Below are positions 7,804 to 14,958 of a stretch of 20,964 bases of DNA, one piece after another; the stretch's first letter is position 1; every line of letters begins with the position of its first letter. The position numbers and the translations under genes are program-made. Source of the stretch: Clostridiales bacterium. GTDB taxonomy: Bacteria; Bacillota; Clostridia; Oscillospirales; Acutalibacteraceae. The stretch lies in NCBI GenBank assembly GCA_019419895.1, contig JAHZIE010000047.1:1-20964 (forward strand). The letters run 5' to 3'. The notes beneath the pieces were generated by a model. It saw nothing but the letters and a program-made list of their open reading frames with translations. It had not been told where the DNA came from and searched no databases.

Positions 7804-8152
7804 TGGCACTCCTCCACCATCTCATAATAAAAAACGCATTTTCTTTTTTATCAAAGCCCAGTGTTCTAATTTCTGTCAAAAATATGAAAGACAGCTTAGT
7901 CAGGAATTTGCCGGCTGCCGCCGCTATAAATGAAGAAAGCCATAACCCTCAGCGGTTCAAACCAGAAAAAAGCCAACGGCCTCAAGATATCCTCAGATAT
8001 GCCTAAATTCACGAAGTTCATCGGAAGCTGTGACACCCTGAAAAAATCTGCCGCCAGTCCCTCTGCAGGTTCTTCTCTCCTTATCCCCAGTAAGCCCACG
8101 CGGAGGCAGAGTTACCAAACGCTTGAGCGCCTTACAGGAAAAGCTATTTTTT
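7804..8152. other. Unassigned stretch, probably decayed sequence
   Basis: About 350 bp without a convincing gene. Short open frames exist on both strands, but none has a ribosome binding site at proper spacing. One minus-strand piece at about 8042-8001 reads MNFVNLGISEDILR, which resembles the first residues of DEAD-box RNA helicases, but the resemblance stops after about 14 residues. The stretch separates two broken genes (the O-acetyltransferase and tRNA-Gly), so it is probably a remnant of deletion or rearrangement. Confidence 0.4.
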
Positions 8153-8205
8153 CTCGCTACCTCCACCTTGGCAAGGTGGCGCTCTACCAGATGAGCTACA
8201 TCCGC
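8153..8205 (-). pseudogene. Truncated tRNA-Gly (anticodon GCC), T loop and 3' half missing
   Basis: From 8205 on minus: acceptor 5' strand GCGGATG, TA, D arm GCTC-ATCTGGTA-GAGC, and anticodon arm CCACC-TTGCCAA-GGTGG with GCC at 34-36 (glycine GGC). A variable loop AGGTA and the 5' strand of the T stem, GCGAG, follow. The next bases should be TTCGA of the T loop, but the sequence reads AAAAAATAGC. No T loop, 3' T-stem strand or acceptor 3' strand follows nearby, so no mature tRNA can form. The part that remains is undamaged and its promoter is intact, so the break looks recent. A functional tRNA-Gly(GCC) would be expected elsewhere in the genome. Confidence 0.85.
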
Positions 8206-8222
8206 ATCGTGAATGTGAGAAT

Positions 8223-8250
8223 ATTATAGCATAACATGAAAAAATGTCAA
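8223..8250 (-). promoter_or_regulatory. Consensus promoter of the truncated tRNA-Gly
   Basis: On minus, TTGACA (8250-8245) and TATAAT (8228-8223) are both exact sigma-A consensus hexamers with a 16-bp spacer. The tRNA 5' end is 17 nt beyond the -10 box. The promoter should still fire although the gene behind it is broken. Confidence 0.8.
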
Positions 8251-8354
8251 GGATTTTTTATCATGTTTTAAATTGGCGGGCCTTCCCTCTTTATCCCTTT
8301 TATCCCTTTCCATTTCTTTGTATCTATGTTAAAATAAAAAAGAGGTGCTGCTTT

Positions 8355-8987
8355 ATGGATAATGATGCCTTTATTGCGGGGATTGAGCCCGGCGGCCTGC
8401 GGACACGGGCCGAGATCAAAATTTTAATTTGTTATGTATTAAACAGTATACATTTCCCCATTCCGGATACTTTATTAACAGACGCAATTCAGACGAATGG
8501 GCTTGCAAATTATTTCGAAACAAAAAACGCACTGGCGGATCTACTCGCCAATCAGAGCATTCTTCTGACTGATGGAGGCGGTGAACAACACTGTCAGATC
8601 ACCGATAAGGGAAGGCTGCTGGCGGAAAGCTTATCCACCACCCTTCCCCGTTCTGTCCGTGAAAAAGCCGTGAACGCTGTCTGGACCGTCCTCAGTCAGG
8701 CCAAGCTTCAGCAGGAAAATCAGGTATTCTTTCATGAAACAGAGCATGGTATTCTGGTAGAATGCCACATTTCCGACGGCGCAAGCGATATGATGACCAT
8801 TACCCTCCGTGTGCCCGACACGCTCCAGGCCGGAGAGATTAAAAAACGCTTTCAAAGGGATCCCCTGATATTTTACCGGACAATGACCGCGTTGCTGGCA
8901 GGAGAGAAAAAAATGGTGTCTGAGCTTTTATCCGGTTTTGCCCAGCAGGATGAACAACCTCAGACGCAGCATAAAAACGAGAGGTAA
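8355..8987 (+). CDS. DUF4364 family protein
   Basis: A 210-aa soluble protein that I recognise as DUF4364-like from its N-terminus (FIAGIEPGGLRTRAEIKILI) and length; its function is unknown to me. The N-terminal half looks like a winged-helix fold (helices around 18-32 and 54-68, then LLTDGGGEQHCQITDKGRLLAE), so a DNA-binding or adaptor role is possible. The C-terminal half has alternating strands (GILVECHISD, MMTITLRVPD). The ATG at 8355 was chosen because AGAGGTG ends 7 nt before it; the frame stays open to 8244, but that extension overlaps the tRNA promoter and has no ribosome binding site. It ends 2 bp before rnr, so the two are probably cotranscribed. Confidence 0.85.
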   Translation: MDNDAFIAGIEPGGLRTRAEIKILICYVLNSIHFPIPDTLLTDAIQTNGLANYFETKNALADLLANQSILLTDGGGEQHCQITDKGRLLAESLSTTLPRSVREKAVNAVWTVLSQAKLQQENQVFFHETEHGILVECHISDGASDMMTITLRVPDTLQAGEIKKRFQRDPLIFYRTMTALLAGEKKMVSELLSGFAQQDEQPQTQHKNER

Positions 8988-8989
8988 GT

Positions 8990-11113
8990 ATGATTCAAGC
9001 TGAAATAGAAAAACAATTACTCGCCTATTTAGGCAACGAGCCCCAAGCGGTTTCTCCCGCTCTCGCAGCCGGGGAAATCGGCTGTTCCGGCGATCCCGAA
9101 AAATTTTCCGAAACAGCGCGAAAGCTGGAAAAAGAGGGGCTTTTGATTATCACCAAAAAAGGAAATCTGCTTTCTCTGAAAGCAGGATGCCTTCTCCGCG
9201 CCAAAATCATTTCCCAATCCCCCCGTTTTTCCTTTGCCAGGCCCTGTGATGGCGGTGAGGATATTTTTATCTCCTCCTCCTTTCTGGGAGCCGCCATGCT
9301 TGGAGATCTGGTGCTTTTGAAAAATGTCTCTGAAAGTCCCAAGGGTCTTTCCGGTGAGGTGGACAGGATAGTCAAACCAGGATCCCATGAATTTACCGGA
9401 ACCGTGGTTGCCGACGCCTTTCGCCATAGGGGGCTCGAGTTGAAAACAGACGCTTCTTTTCGCTATTCTCTTCCCATTGAAACCTCAAAACGGAAGGGGC
9501 TGCGTGTGAAGGAAGGACAAAAAATATTCGCCCGGGTTCAACCTGGCAAGAACGGCAGGCTGATCGCTATTCCTCTTAAAATCTATGGAAACGCCTTCAG
9601 CGCAAAAATCTGCGCCGACGCCATCATCGATGAAAACGGCATCACGGTTCCATTTTCCGGTGAAACGCTGAACGAGGCCGCCAATATCAAACAGAAAGGG
9701 ATCCCTTCGGACGATCTCAAGGGACGCCTCGATTTGCGCGACTGGGATATTTTCACCATAGACGGAGAGGATTCGAAGGATCTGGATGACGCGATTTCTG
9801 TAGAGAAAACAGAAATCGGCTGGAAACTGGGCGTCCATATCGCTGACGTCTCCCATTATGTGCGCCAGGGCACCGCGCTGGATCAAGACGCCTATCAGCG
9901 TGGGACATCGGTTTATTTTGCCGACAGGGTCATTCCAATGCTGCCGGAGGATATTTCCAACGGCATCTGTTCCCTCAACGCCAATGAGGACAAGCTGGCC
10001 TTTTCGGCGATTTTGACACTGGATGGGAAGGGACGCCTTCAGGGATATGAGTTCCATAAAACAGTCATCTGTTCCAAAATCCGCGGTGTGTATTCCGAGA
10101 TCAACCGTATCTTTTCTGGAAAGGCGGACGATTCCCTTTTGAAAAAATACCGTCCTGTGATGCCCTCTCTGCTCCATGCACGGGAATTGGCTCAATGCCT
10201 GAAGCAGCTTTCCGAGCAGCGGGGAACAGTAGATTTGGAAAGCCGGGAATCCCGTTTCTTTTTGGATGAGGAAGGAGTCTGCGTTGATATCCATCCCAGA
10301 GTTTCCGGAGAAGCGGAGGGCCTGATTGAACAAATGATGATTGTCGCCAATGAGGCCGCCGCGCTCTATGCCCGTTCCTCCGGCATTCCCTTTGTCTATC
10401 GCGTTCACGAGTCTCCCGCGCCTGATCGCATCCACAATCTTGCCGAGCTGGCTGGTTTGCTTGGTTTTTCTGTGCGCAAGCTGACGCCTGAAGTACGTAC
10501 GGCTGATTTGGCTGCCCTAATGGAGAAAGCAAAGCAGACAAAATATGCAACGATTATTTCCCACCAGATGCTCCGCACGATGGCCAAAGCGCGCTATGAC
10601 AGTCATCCTATCGGACACTTTGGCCTGGCTTTGAGCGATTACTGCCATTTCACCTCCCCTATCCGGCGTTACCCGGATCTCGCTATACACAGAATTCTGT
10701 CGGAACTCACCAACGGAGCTTCCCCCTCTTCCCTGCAAAAAAAATACAGCCAGTTTGTTCAGGACGCCTCCCGACAGTCCTCAGAGTGCGAGGTACGGGC
10801 ACAAACGGCGGAACGGAGCGCGGAAGACTGTTATATGGCGGAATATATGTCGAAACACATCGGCGAAATTTATGACGGCATCGTCAGCGGTGTAACCGAG
10901 TGGGGTATTTATGTTGAGCTGGCAAACAGCGCAGAGGGTTTCATCTCCGCTTCCCAGCTTCCAAAAGAATATATGTATGATGGAAAGATCTCCTGGAGTG
11001 GTTCCAAAGGCAAAAAAATAACCATTGGCGATCCGCTGACAATCCAGGTTGCCAGTACAAATATCGCCAGTGGTCAGGTGGATTTTATCTTAATTTTGCC
11101 CAATTCAAGATGA
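8990..11113 (+). CDS. rnr: Ribonuclease R
   Basis: A 3'-5' exoribonuclease of the RNB/RNase II family that degrades structured RNA and takes part in RNA quality control and turnover. In 707 aa: an N-terminal helical segment (about 1-65), cold-shock/OB regions (about 70-220), the RNB catalytic domain (about 245-570) and a C-terminal S1 domain (about 625-703). The catalytic signature TIDGEDSKDLDDAIS (256-270) supplies the metal-binding aspartates, and HFTSPIRRYPDL (553-564) is the conserved RNB end. There is no long lysine-rich tail after S1, unlike the E. coli enzyme. GAGAGG (8980-8985) overlaps the end of the DUF4364 gene and lies 4 nt before the ATG. In many Firmicutes smpB follows rnr; here it does not. 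Confidence 0.96.
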   Translation: MIQAEIEKQLLAYLGNEPQAVSPALAAGEIGCSGDPEKFSETARKLEKEGLLIITKKGNLLSLKAGCLLRAKIISQSPRFSFARPCDGGEDIFISSSFLGAAMLGDLVLLKNVSESPKGLSGEVDRIVKPGSHEFTGTVVADAFRHRGLELKTDASFRYSLPIETSKRKGLRVKEGQKIFARVQPGKNGRLIAIPLKIYGNAFSAKICADAIIDENGITVPFSGETLNEAANIKQKGIPSDDLKGRLDLRDWDIFTIDGEDSKDLDDAISVEKTEIGWKLGVHIADVSHYVRQGTALDQDAYQRGTSVYFADRVIPMLPEDISNGICSLNANEDKLAFSAILTLDGKGRLQGYEFHKTVICSKIRGVYSEINRIFSGKADDSLLKKYRPVMPSLLHARELAQCLKQLSEQRGTVDLESRESRFFLDEEGVCVDIHPRVSGEAEGLIEQMMIVANEAAALYARSSGIPFVYRVHESPAPDRIHNLAELAGLLGFSVRKLTPEVRTADLAALMEKAKQTKYATIISHQMLRTMAKARYDSHPIGHFGLALSDYCHFTSPIRRYPDLAIHRILSELTNGASPSSLQKKYSQFVQDASRQSSECEVRAQTAERSAEDCYMAEYMSKHIGEIYDGIVSGVTEWGIYVELANSAEGFISASQLPKEYMYDGKISWSGSKGKKITIGDPLTIQVASTNIASGQVDFILILPNSR

Positions 11114-11193
11114 CTATTTACGATTTAGCCTCAATTTAATTTTATTTTAGAATTATAATTTTAGGAATCCCTGTATAATAAAAGTCATGTAAT

Positions 11194-11508
11194 TTATTCG
11201 GAATAATCTTCCAGCACACGGATGAGATCCGATTCTGTACGCACAGTGATCCCCTGTTCCAGCAGTTGCCGGTCGTATGCCGGAAATTGGCTCACATTGG
11301 ACTCCAGAATCTGAAATGGTCGCAAATCTCCGTAGTGATAAACGGCAATCTTCCCGTTATATTCTCCAACTGTATATAAGGGCGCCGCCTGTGAGGACGA
11401 TGGAGCCGCCTGCTGTGTGCGGGGAGTGGTGAATACCACCAGTGCGATCAGCCCGCAGAGCCCTATGGAACAGCCTGTGATTATAAGCGTTTTTTTCCAT
11501 GTTGACAT
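11194..11508 (-). CDS. Small membrane-anchored protein, BofC C-terminal-like
   Basis: A 104-aa protein with one N-terminal membrane segment (about 8-26, TLIITGCSIGLCGLIALVV), a short Gln/Ser/Ala linker, and a compact outer domain reading YTVGEYNGKIAVYHYGD, then LESNVSQFPAYDRQLLEQGI and ending LIRVLEDYS. This pattern recurs in small clostridial proteins, and I tentatively relate it to the BofC C-terminal domain; function unknown. I chose the ATG at 11508: AAGGAG lies about 10 nt upstream, whereas it is only 1 nt from the ATG at 11517 (107 aa). The gene stands alone, convergent with rnr and divergent from the penicillin-binding protein gene. No hairpin terminator is evident in the 80 bp between it and rnr. 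Confidence 0.72.
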   Translation of the reverse strand: MSTWKKTLIITGCSIGLCGLIALVVFTTPRTQQAAPSSSQAAPLYTVGEYNGKIAVYHYGDLRPFQILESNVSQFPAYDRQLLEQGITVRTESDLIRVLEDYSE

Positions 11509-11601
11509 AAATTCCATTCTCCTTCTCCATTGGCTTATCAGCTTATAACTAGTATGGCAGAAAGCCTGTCTGTTTATTCAGATTTTGAGCAAAATTTTCA
11601 T

Positions 11602-11636
11602 CCAATGGAATTTATTGGTCATTTTTGGGGTACAAT
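11602..11636 (+). promoter_or_regulatory. Inverted repeat and -10-like box upstream of the PBP gene
   Basis: CCAAT (11602-11606) and ATTGG (11614-11618) flank a 7-bp centre as an inverted repeat, and a TACAAT hexamer lies at 11631-11636. There is no clear -35 at 17 bp. The arrangement would suit an operator overlapping a promoter, but nothing else supports it. Confidence 0.25.
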
Positions 11637-11716
11637 CAATGAAGAGTGTGTAAGATTGGTTTTCCATCTTTCATAAATAAATCAGAGAATTAATTTTAAA
11701 GGAGGCGAACGGCCGA

Positions 11717-14089
11717 ATGAAAAAAAATACCGATATCAACCGGTATACGCAGAATTCCGGCCTTCCTGGCCAGCAACCCCCTCAGGGTTCCGGCTCAGCC
11801 GCATGGAGCATCACCAAACGCATCCTTGGGACAACCTCAAAGGTAATTCTCAGCACACTGCTGGTGCTGTTTCTCACCGGAATTATTGTTGGTGTCACGA
11901 TGCTGGCTTATGTTCTTTCGTTTAAAGACACTTCTGTTGATATCGATTTGAAGAATCTAAAGCTGGTGGAAACCAGTTATATCTACAAAACTGATACCAA
12001 CGGCGAGCAGGTGCTTTCAGCTTCTCTCCACGGCCAGGAAAACCGGAAATGGGCGGATTTAGACGAAATCCCCCAGACCCTTCAAAACGCCTTTATCGCT
12101 ATCGAGGACAAGCGTTTTAAGGAACATAATGGAGTTGACTGGCAGCGTACTCTTTTTGCCGCCGCCAATCTTGTTACCGGTTGGAGCGAAAATAAGCAGG
12201 GCGGTTCCACCATCACACAGCAGCTAATCAAAAATCTGACGGATGACAACGATGTCAGTATTGAACGTAAAATCCGTGAAATTTTCAGGGCGCTGAATCT
12301 GGAAAAGGAATACAGCAAAGACGAAATTCTGGAGGCTTATCTGAACGTCATCACCTTGGGCGGCGGCGCTTATGGCGTAAAGGCGGCGGCCGAGCTTTAT
12401 TTTGACAAGGATGTTTCAGAACTCAATTTGATTGAATGCGCAGCAATCGCCGGCATTACCCAGAATCCCTCTCAATATAACCCGATTACTAATCCTGAGG
12501 CCAATAAAAAGCGCCGTTCTCTTGTTTTAAGTGAAATGCTCAAACAGGGAATGATTTCCCAGGAGGAATATGATTCCGTCATTGACGAGGAGCTTGAGCT
12601 CCATGTAAACCAGTCAAGTGCAACCAGCGCGACTAAAATCCAAAGCTACTATACCGACATGATCATCAATGACGTGATAGAAGATTTACAGGAAACATAT
12701 GATCTCAGTGAAAGCGCCGCCACAACTATGATTTACCAGAGCGGCCTGCGGATTTATTCTGCGGAAGATGAACAGATGCAGTCTATCTGTGAAGAAGTTT
12801 ATCTCAACGGTGCTTCTATGCCGAAGGATCAGAAACTACAGTCCGGTATTATTGTTATGGATTATCAGGGGCGTGTTTTAGCGACTGTCGGCCGCCGGGG
12901 TGAAAAGACGCAGAACCGCGCCTGGAATAACGCCATCGATGCCGTCCGTCAGCCTGGATCCGCTATTAAACCGATTTCAGTATACAGCTATGCCGTGGAA
13001 AATAACATTGTCGACTGGTCAACCTTAATAGAGGACGAACCTATTGAGCTCAATGGTCAGAAATGGCCGCGAAATGTTTATGGTTATTACCGCGGGCCTA
13101 TTCCTACTCAGAAAGCGCTGGAAATTTCCTCCAATGCATGCGCCGCCCAGCTTGCCCTCCTCAACGGAATGGAAAACAGTTTCTATTTTATGCGCGACAA
13201 AATGCATATCTCCACCGCTGTTGAGGAGCTCATCATCGATGGCAAGAATTATACGGATATCAATCTCTCCACCCTAGCCACGGGCGGAATGACAAAGGGT
13301 GTTACCGGAATTGAAATGACTGCCGCTTTCGCTGTTTTTGGGAACAACGGCAAATATTATGAGCCCTATTCCTATTATAAAGTTACCGACAGCGAGGGAA
13401 ATGTTCTTCTGGATAATACCAACGTTACCTATGAACAGGTTATCAGCCCCGCTTCCGCCGGTGTCATGAATAAACTGCTGCAGTCTATTGTCACCGGATA
13501 TGAGGGAACCGCCAGTCTTTCCAGAATTCCTGGGTGGGATATCTTCGGTAAGACTGGTACCACCAGCGACGAAAAGGACCGTTGGTATATCGGCGGTACT
13601 CCTTATTGCGTTGCCAGCGTTTGGGTTGGATATGAGCAGCAAAAGAAAATTCCAGGTTACAACCATCCCGCAGTTCCCATTTGGAAAGAGATTATGACAA
13701 AATATTTGGCAGACAAGCCTAAAATCACCTATCCGCTGACTGATATTGAACAGCATTCCTACTGTGTTGAATCAGGAGGCTTTGCAACCGAGAATTGTCC
13801 GGAAGATCAGGTGAAGGTCGGATGGTTTAAGAAGAATTCTATTGTGCAGCCATGTGAGATTCATGATGGAAGCGAAACTTCTTCAGAAGAAAGCAGTTCC
13901 GATGTTACCAGCGAAGAGTCCGGTTCTTCCAGCACCGCATCGGAAACATCTTCTTCCTCAAGCCAATCTTCAACATCTTCCGCTTCATCGGATTCTTCTT
14001 CACAGCTTCCCAGTTCCAGCCAGAATCCCATTACTTCAACGCCATCTTCCTCTAACAGCAACACAGCTTCACAGGATGATGCCGCTTAA
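11717..14089 (+). CDS. Class A penicillin-binding protein (PBP1A type)
   Basis: A 790-aa bifunctional peptidoglycan synthase: glycosyltransferase polymerises lipid II and transpeptidase cross-links stem peptides, on the outer face of the membrane. A cytoplasmic tail (1-42) and one membrane segment (about 43-68) precede the GT51 domain (about 105-280), with catalytic E130 in IEDKRF, GGSTITQQL (162-170) and the REIFRALNLE helix. The transpeptidase domain (about 375-665) has nucleophile S415 in SAIK, SSN at 471-473 and KTGT at 612-615. The end (718-790) is mostly Ser, Thr and Glu/Asp, probably a flexible wall-spanning tail. AAAGGAGGCGA ends about 9 nt before the ATG. It stands alone, followed by a hairpin. 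Confidence 0.95.
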   Translation: MKKNTDINRYTQNSGLPGQQPPQGSGSAAWSITKRILGTTSKVILSTLLVLFLTGIIVGVTMLAYVLSFKDTSVDIDLKNLKLVETSYIYKTDTNGEQVLSASLHGQENRKWADLDEIPQTLQNAFIAIEDKRFKEHNGVDWQRTLFAAANLVTGWSENKQGGSTITQQLIKNLTDDNDVSIERKIREIFRALNLEKEYSKDEILEAYLNVITLGGGAYGVKAAAELYFDKDVSELNLIECAAIAGITQNPSQYNPITNPEANKKRRSLVLSEMLKQGMISQEEYDSVIDEELELHVNQSSATSATKIQSYYTDMIINDVIEDLQETYDLSESAATTMIYQSGLRIYSAEDEQMQSICEEVYLNGASMPKDQKLQSGIIVMDYQGRVLATVGRRGEKTQNRAWNNAIDAVRQPGSAIKPISVYSYAVENNIVDWSTLIEDEPIELNGQKWPRNVYGYYRGPIPTQKALEISSNACAAQLALLNGMENSFYFMRDKMHISTAVEELIIDGKNYTDINLSTLATGGMTKGVTGIEMTAAFAVFGNNGKYYEPYSYYKVTDSEGNVLLDNTNVTYEQVISPASAGVMNKLLQSIVTGYEGTASLSRIPGWDIFGKTGTTSDEKDRWYIGGTPYCVASVWVGYEQQKKIPGYNHPAVPIWKEIMTKYLADKPKITYPLTDIEQHSYCVESGGFATENCPEDQVKVGWFKKNSIVQPCEIHDGSETSSEESSSDVTSEESGSSSTASETSSSSSQSSTSSASSDSSSQLPSSSQNPITSTPSSSNSNTASQDDAA

Positions 14090-14109
14090 TTTGAGCATTG
14101 GATAATTTC

Positions 14110-14148
14110 AAAGCCTCTCTTTTTCAAGGAGAAAAGAGAGGCTTTAAG
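14110..14148 (+). terminator. Terminator hairpin after the PBP gene
   Basis: A perfect 14-bp stem AAAGCCTCTCTTTT (14110-14123) / AAAAGAGAGGCTTT (14132-14145) with an 8-nt loop. The T-run after it is short (TTTAAGC), but the stem is very stable and sits 20 bp after the stop codon. Confidence 0.75.
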
Positions 14149-14280
14149 CATTCCGGCGATCTTTCTCCCATTTGTGCTCCTCCCTCTTCACGGAAAATTT
14201 CCGCTGGGCTTCTCAGGGAATTTGATTCTTTGAAATTCAATTTGTTAAATATCACAAAAATAAAAGTTTTCAAAAACTTT

Positions 14281-14372
14281 CCTTTGATTTCATGAGAAAT
14301 CAGGAGATTGAAAGAGTTAATTTCAATTATACTCTTTTATTTATCATATTTTGCTTTTAAACAGCAAAATAT
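14281..14372 (+). promoter_or_regulatory. Leader/promoter region of the ACT-hom-thrB-lysC operon
   Basis: The AT-rich gap 14149-14477 contains two hairpins. TGATTTC/GAAATCA surround an ATGA loop at 14285-14302. A perfect 10-bp inverted repeat ATATTTTGCT (14346-14355) / AGCAAAATAT (14363-14372) has a 7-nt centre and no T-run after it. A TATACT hexamer (14328-14333) lies between them; TTGAAA (14308-14313) is only 14 bp before it, so the promoter is uncertain. No T-box motif (GGTGG-ACC) or amino-acid-rich leader peptide was found. The 10-bp repeat could be an operator just downstream of the start of transcription. Confidence 0.35.
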
Positions 14373-14477
14373 CAGAATTGTTATTTTCTTCATTGTCATG
14401 TATCATTGTATTTGAACAGAATACAACAGTTTTTTACTGGAGGACTCTCAAAATCACTGTGGGAGTGGAATCATAAT

Positions 14478-14924
14478 ATGGAGAAGGAAAATTCAAACTT
14501 TCTTTTAATCAATGTTTCTGTCCTGCCTGAAATTTTTCTCAAGGTAGTAGAGGCAAAAAAGCTTCTTGCGACCCATACGGCAGCATCCGCAGCAGAAGCT
14601 ACCCGTCTGGTGGGGATTTCCAGAAGCGCCTTTTACAAGTATAAGGATTCCGTTTACGCATATAAAGAAGGAAATACGTCAAAAATGATATCACTCCACC
14701 TCATTCTCCAAGATAAGCCGGGGATTCTTATGTCCATGCTGTCGTCCTTTTACAAGGTTGGAGCGAATATTCTGACGGTAAATCAGAATATTCCCATTTC
14801 GGGGACTGCTCTTGTATCCGTTTCAGCGGATATTGAGGAGATGACAGTCAGCTTAGATGATTTTCTGGCGGAACTCCGCTCTTTGCCTGGAGTGGATAAA
14901 ATTGAAAATATCGTAAGCCAGTAG
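14478..14924 (+). CDS. UPF0735 family ACT domain protein (PheB-like)
   Basis: A 148-aa protein with a helix-turn-helix-like N-terminal half (about 36-58, ASAAEATRLVGISRSAFYKY) and a C-terminal ACT domain (about 70-146, SLHLILQDKPGILMSMLSSF). ACT domains bind amino acids, so a sensor or regulator of the downstream pathway is likely, but the ligand is unknown. I chose ATG 14478 with GGGAGTGG (14461-14468) 9 nt upstream. The frame stays open to TTG 14406, and a stronger-looking TGGAGGA lies at 14438-14444 without an ATG, GTG or TTG start at normal spacing. It is 34 bp upstream of hom, so it is probably the first gene of the operon. Confidence 0.85.
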   Translation: MEKENSNFLLINVSVLPEIFLKVVEAKKLLATHTAASAAEATRLVGISRSAFYKYKDSVYAYKEGNTSKMISLHLILQDKPGILMSMLSSFYKVGANILTVNQNIPISGTALVSVSADIEEMTVSLDDFLAELRSLPGVDKIENIVSQ

Positions 14925-14958
14925 TTGATTATTATTTTAGAAATGGAGATAGAAGAAT

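Noticed and set aside
7869..7884. 16-bp exact repeat TTTCTGTCAAAAATAT shared with 20527-20542
   Set aside because: AT-rich and short; such a match is not unlikely by chance in 21 kb, and the flanks do not extend it. Both copies contain a TTGACA on minus but lack good -10 boxes.
7896..8099. 67-codon open frame on minus with a DEAD-box-like start
   Set aside because: Similarity is limited to about 14 residues and no helicase motifs follow; kept only as a remark on the unassigned region.
7930..8229. 99-codon open frame on plus
   Set aside because: No ribosome binding site, runs antisense through the tRNA-Gly remnant, and its residues resemble no protein family I know.
8244..8354. Longer N-terminus for the DUF4364 protein
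   Set aside because: It would start inside the tRNA-Gly promoter and has no ribosome binding site, while ATG 8355 has a good one.
9485..10435. 316-codon open frame antisense to rnr
   Set aside because: A shadow of the strongly supported RNase R gene; no ribosome binding site and no recognisable family.
14406..14477. Longer N-terminus for the UPF0735 protein from TTG
   Set aside because: No ribosome binding site before the TTG, and the added residues do not look like a family N-terminus.
14149..14477. T-box riboswitch in front of the hom operon
   Set aside because: The T-box core (GGTGG-ACC) and an antiterminator/terminator pair were not found.
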